Assembly (NCBI GenBank): GCA_017556885.1
Contig: JAFYLV010000168.1
Coordinates: forward strand, 1 to 8,383
Direction: 5' to 3'
From: Clostridia bacterium
GTDB lineage: Bacteria > Bacillota > Clostridia > Oscillospirales > QAMX01
DNA length: 8,383 nucleotides
The notes beneath the pieces are model-generated. The model made no database searches. It was not told the origin of the DNA and saw only the letters and a program-made list of their open reading frames with translations. This document shows positions 5,950-8,383 of this stretch, piece by piece. The position numbers and the translations under genes are program-made. How positions within the stretch are numbered: the first letter of the stretch is position 1; each line of letters opens with the position of its first letter.

Positions 5950-5978
5950 ATTCTAAAGCTCCTTATCCATAGTGTTGT

Positions 5979-6008
5979 GCCGGCGCAAGGAAGCATCCCG
6001 GCGCCGGC
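5979..6008 (-). repeat. GC-rich hairpin in the glnS-hydrolase spacer, with a competing fold
   Basis: GCCGGCGC at 5979-5986 and GCGCCGGC at 6001-6008 are perfect inverted copies with a 14-base loop. No U-run follows, so it is not a standard intrinsic terminator. A second stem, GCCGG at 6003-6007 with CCGGC at 6013-6017, uses the same bases as the first stem's arm, so the two exclude each other. Both lie between the glnS stop and the ribosome site of the SGNH gene. They may shape mRNA stability or partial termination inside the operon. Confidence 0.6.
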
Positions 6009-6037
6009 GGAACCGGCAGCGAATGGCACGCCCCGGC

Positions 6038-7711
6038 TTATTTGGTATTCATCTTTGCCCAGCTATCCTTCAGGCTGACAATTCGGTTAAAGTTGCCGGG
6101 ATTCTTGGAATCCACGCAGAAGTAGCCCTGGCGGACAAACTGGAACCGCTCACCGGGCTTTGCATCGGCAAGGGAGATCTCCAGCTTTGCTCCGGTCATA
6201 ACGGACTTGGAATCACGGTTAAGATAATCGTCGTAGGTCTTGCCCTCTTCCATGTCATCGATATTGGCAATGGTAAAGAGAGAATCATAAAGGCAAAGAT
6301 CCGCCTCCACACAGTGAGCGGCGGAGACCCAGTGGATGGCACCGCGAACCTTGCGGCCATCGGCAGGATTCTTACCGAAGGTATCGGGATCGACCGTGCA
6401 GTAGAGGGTGGTCACGTTACCGTCGGCATCCTTGTCAAAGGAATTGCACTTGATGATATAGGAACCGATGAGGCGCACCTCGCCCTCGGGCTTCAGGCGC
6501 TGGTACTTCGGCGGGGGAACCTCTGCAAAGTCGGCGCGCTCAATATAAAGCTCGCGGGTAAAGGGCAGCTTTCTCGTGCCGGCGTTCTCATCCTCGGGAT
6601 TGTTGACGACCTCGGCGTATTCCACCTTGTCCTCGGGATAGTTGGTGAGCACGACGCGAATGGGATCGGTAACCGCCATACGGCGCTGGGCTGTGCGGTT
6701 AAGCTCATCACGGATACAGTGCTCCAGAAGGCCGGAATCGACAACACTGTAGGTCTTTGCAACACCGGCACGGCGCACGAACTCCAGAATGGCGGAAGGC
6801 GTATAACCGCGGCGACGCAGACCGCAGAGGGTGGGCATGCGGGGATCATCCCAGCCGTCCACAAGACCGGTCTCCACCAGCTGGCGAAGATAACGCTTGC
6901 TCATAACCGTATTGGTCACGTTCAGGCGGGCAAACTCACGCTGCTTGGGGCGGTGCGGCACGGGAACATTCTCCACGACCCAATCATACAGGGGGCGATG
7001 GTTCTCAAACTCAATGGAGCAAAGAGAATGGGTGATGCCCTCCAGCGCATCCTGAATGGGATGGGCGAAATCGTACATGGGATAAATGCACCAGCGGCTG
7101 CCCTGGCGGTGGTGATCGGTGTGCAGGATGCGATAAATAACGGGGTCACGCATATTGATATTCGGGGAAGCCATGTCGATCTTTGCACGGAGGGTACGGC
7201 TGCCGTCGGCAAACTCGCCCTTCTCCATACGGGTAAAGAGGTCGAGGTTCTCCTCAACGCTGCGGTTGCGGTAGGGGCTCTCGCGGCCGGGCTCGGTAAG
7301 AGTTCCGCGGTATTCGCGCATCTCATCCTGGCTGAGGTCGCAGACATAGGCCTTGCCCTCACGGATGAGGTGGATGGCAAACTCGTAGCACTTCTCAAAG
7401 TAGTCGGAACCGTAGAAGATACCGCCGGAGGGCTCCTCACCCGTCAGCCAGGTGATATCCTCGTAGATAGAACGGACGTACTCATCCCCTTCCTTAACGG
7501 GGTTGGTGTCATCATAACGGAGGTTAAAAATACCGTTGTACTTCTTGGAGATGGAATAGTTGATCCAGATGGCCTTGGCGCTGCCGATATGCAGATAGCC
7601 GTTGGGCTCCGGCGGGAAACGGGTGTGGATGCGCTCGGTAAGACCCGCGGCGATATCCTCGTCGATGATATCCTCAATAAAGTTATTGCTCGTGTTCAGA
7701 ATCTCGTCCAT
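6038..7711 (-). CDS. glnS: Glutaminyl-tRNA synthetase
   Basis: A 557-residue class I aminoacyl-tRNA synthetase that attaches glutamine to tRNA-Gln. The length matches the bacterial enzyme. NFIEDIIDEDIAAG leads into RFPPEPNGYLHIGS (31-44), the HIGH-type motif; its last residue is Ser44, not His. The segments LRYDDTNPVKE, EYRGTLTEPG, LRAKIDMASPN, YPMYDFAHPIQDALEGITHSL and the KMSKS-type loop VMSKR (269-273) follow in order. RKVRGAIHWVSAAH marks the C-terminal anticodon-binding beta-barrels, and the end ..NRIVSLKDSWAKMN is typical. Its presence implies direct glutamine charging, alone or beside an amidotransferase route not visible here. It follows gltX by 32 bases, with AGGAAGG about 12 bases before its ATG, so the two related synthetases are probably co-expressed. 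Confidence 0.98.
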   Translation of the reverse strand: MDEILNTSNNFIEDIIDEDIAAGLTERIHTRFPPEPNGYLHIGSAKAIWINYSISKKYNGIFNLRYDDTNPVKEGDEYVRSIYEDITWLTGEEPSGGIFYGSDYFEKCYEFAIHLIREGKAYVCDLSQDEMREYRGTLTEPGRESPYRNRSVEENLDLFTRMEKGEFADGSRTLRAKIDMASPNINMRDPVIYRILHTDHHRQGSRWCIYPMYDFAHPIQDALEGITHSLCSIEFENHRPLYDWVVENVPVPHRPKQREFARLNVTNTVMSKRYLRQLVETGLVDGWDDPRMPTLCGLRRRGYTPSAILEFVRRAGVAKTYSVVDSGLLEHCIRDELNRTAQRRMAVTDPIRVVLTNYPEDKVEYAEVVNNPEDENAGTRKLPFTRELYIERADFAEVPPPKYQRLKPEGEVRLIGSYIIKCNSFDKDADGNVTTLYCTVDPDTFGKNPADGRKVRGAIHWVSAAHCVEADLCLYDSLFTIANIDDMEEGKTYDDYLNRDSKSVMTGAKLEISLADAKPGERFQFVRQGYFCVDSKNPGNFNRIVSLKDSWAKMNTK

Positions 7712-7743
7712 TTATGTTTGTATCCTTCCTAAATATCCGTTTT

Positions 7744-8383
7744 TCAGGCTTTTGCAGCTGCAAGGCAGCGAGCTGCCACACGCTCGGCGCCAAGGATCTT
7801 CATGACCTCGTACATGTCGGGAGAGCTCTCTCGTCCCGTTACTGCGACACGCAGGCACATGCTGACGTCACCGATGTGACCGCGGTACTTCTCCGGCTCC
7901 GCCTTATAGGCTTTCATATCGCCGGCATAACCGACGGACTCGGCAATGGCACGGATACCGTCAAACCATGCAGTCTGGTCGGCAGTTGCATCGTAGCTTT
8001 CCGCAAACGCGGTGAGGATCTTAACGCGGTCGGCCGGCTCCACATTCGCGGGCATCTCAGCGGTGACCTTAAAGAGCTCCTCAAAGAAGAAGGCAACATA
8101 TTCCTTGACTTCCTTCCAAAGAGCGATATCCTTACGGGGCTTTGCACCGCCGCGGCCGATACCGAGGATTCGGCGGCTGTAATCGGGATCGCGGGTAAGC
8201 AGCGTATACAGCTCGGGATCGTACTCCTCTGCCCATCCGGTTACCTTCTCATAGACGGTGGCGGCATCCATACGGGAGACGACGTTCTTACAGACATCGT
8301 TGAGCTTTGCCATGTCAAAGAGGCATCCGGAGGGGCTCATCTTCTTGATGGCGAAGGGGAACTTATCGATATCCTCCGTGGGA
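7744..8383 (-). CDS. gltX: Glutamyl-tRNA synthetase, C-terminal part
   Basis: The frame is open to the right edge, so this is the last 212 or so residues of a longer protein; an in-frame ATG at 8340 is internal. The preceding codons read FPFAIKK and join KMSPSGCLFDMAKLNDVCKNVV, which matches the clostridial GltX segment just after the catalytic core (the usual form is KKMSVSGALFDLVKLNDVSKN). ILGIGRGGAKPRKDIALWKEVKEY and the following FFFEELF are also typical of this subgroup's anticodon-binding region. GltX charges tRNA-Glu; in organisms without GlnRS it may also mischarge tRNA-Gln, but here glnS follows 32 bases downstream, so strict tRNA-Glu specificity is plausible. It is the most upstream gene of the visible operon, whose promoter lies outside the window. 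Confidence 0.95.
   Translation of the reverse strand, partial: PTEDIDKFPFAIKKMSPSGCLFDMAKLNDVCKNVVSRMDAATVYEKVTGWAEEYDPELYTLLTRDPDYSRRILGIGRGGAKPRKDIALWKEVKEYVAFFFEELFKVTAEMPANVEPADRVKILTAFAESYDATADQTAWFDGIRAIAESVGYAGDMKAYKAEPEKYRGHIGDVSMCLRVAVTGRESSPDMYEVMKILGAERVAARCLAAAKA

Noticed and set aside
4837..6078. Plus-strand open frame of 413 codons opposite the SGNH hydrolase gene
   Set aside because: It lies antisense to a gene with clear SGNH motifs and runs into both neighbours. No ribosome site or family match is visible.
5972..7732. Long plus-strand open frame of 586 codons opposite glnS
   Set aside because: It is antisense to a complete, highly conserved glnS. Its translation has no recognisable motifs, and such frames arise from codon bias on the coding strand.

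Overview
The window looks like chromosomal DNA of a spore-former-lineage Clostridia species, plausibly a gut Oscillospiraceae/Ruminococcaceae relative. The reasons are a Spo0A-type regulator, HPr kinase/phosphorylase, a clostridial-type GltX C-terminus next to glnS, and a glycine riboswitch on a sodium:amino-acid symporter. This placement is inferred from gene content; no marker here fixes the genus. All eight complete or partial genes in the right-hand and central parts, and the partial one on the left, are on the minus strand, so transcription runs from the right edge to the left edge.

Layout in transcription order (right to left). (1) 8383-3186 is a tight gene string: gltX (5' end outside the window), glnS, an intracellular SGNH/GDSL hydrolase, hprK and a PHP-domain phosphoesterase. 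Gaps are 32, 88 and 32 bases, and hprK and the PHP gene overlap by an ATGA. I see no convincing terminator or new promoter inside it. (2) 3185-2979 is a regulatory gap with a good sigma-A promoter and two perfect plus two near-perfect 0A boxes. It leads into a spo0A-like gene (2978-2217) that ends in a strong hairpin abutting its stop codon. (3) 2174-2092 holds a promoter overlapped by a near-perfect palindrome. It drives a sugar-phosphate isomerase/epimerase-type TIM barrel gene and a small YcxB-like membrane protein gene. (4) 630-307 holds a promoter framed by a 9+9 inverted repeat, a tandem glycine riboswitch and an intrinsic terminator, all in front of an AGCS-family sodium:alanine/glycine symporter gene that runs off the left edge.

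The most notable point is the Spo0A-like protein. Its DNA-binding domain is very well conserved, and its promoter region carries a cluster of 0A boxes. Its receiver domain keeps the phospho-acceptor Asp and the conserved Lys but has lost the acidic metal-binding pair and the conserved Thr/Ser. That suggests a Spo0A that may work without ordinary phosphorelay control, with autoregulation through its own promoter. The second point is the glycine riboswitch: its upstream aptamer is non-canonical and could pair with the terminator. Otherwise the window is translation and carbon-control housekeeping (charging of Glu and Gln, HPr Ser phosphorylation) with hydrolases of unknown substrate. I saw no mobile element, CRISPR array, tRNA or rRNA.
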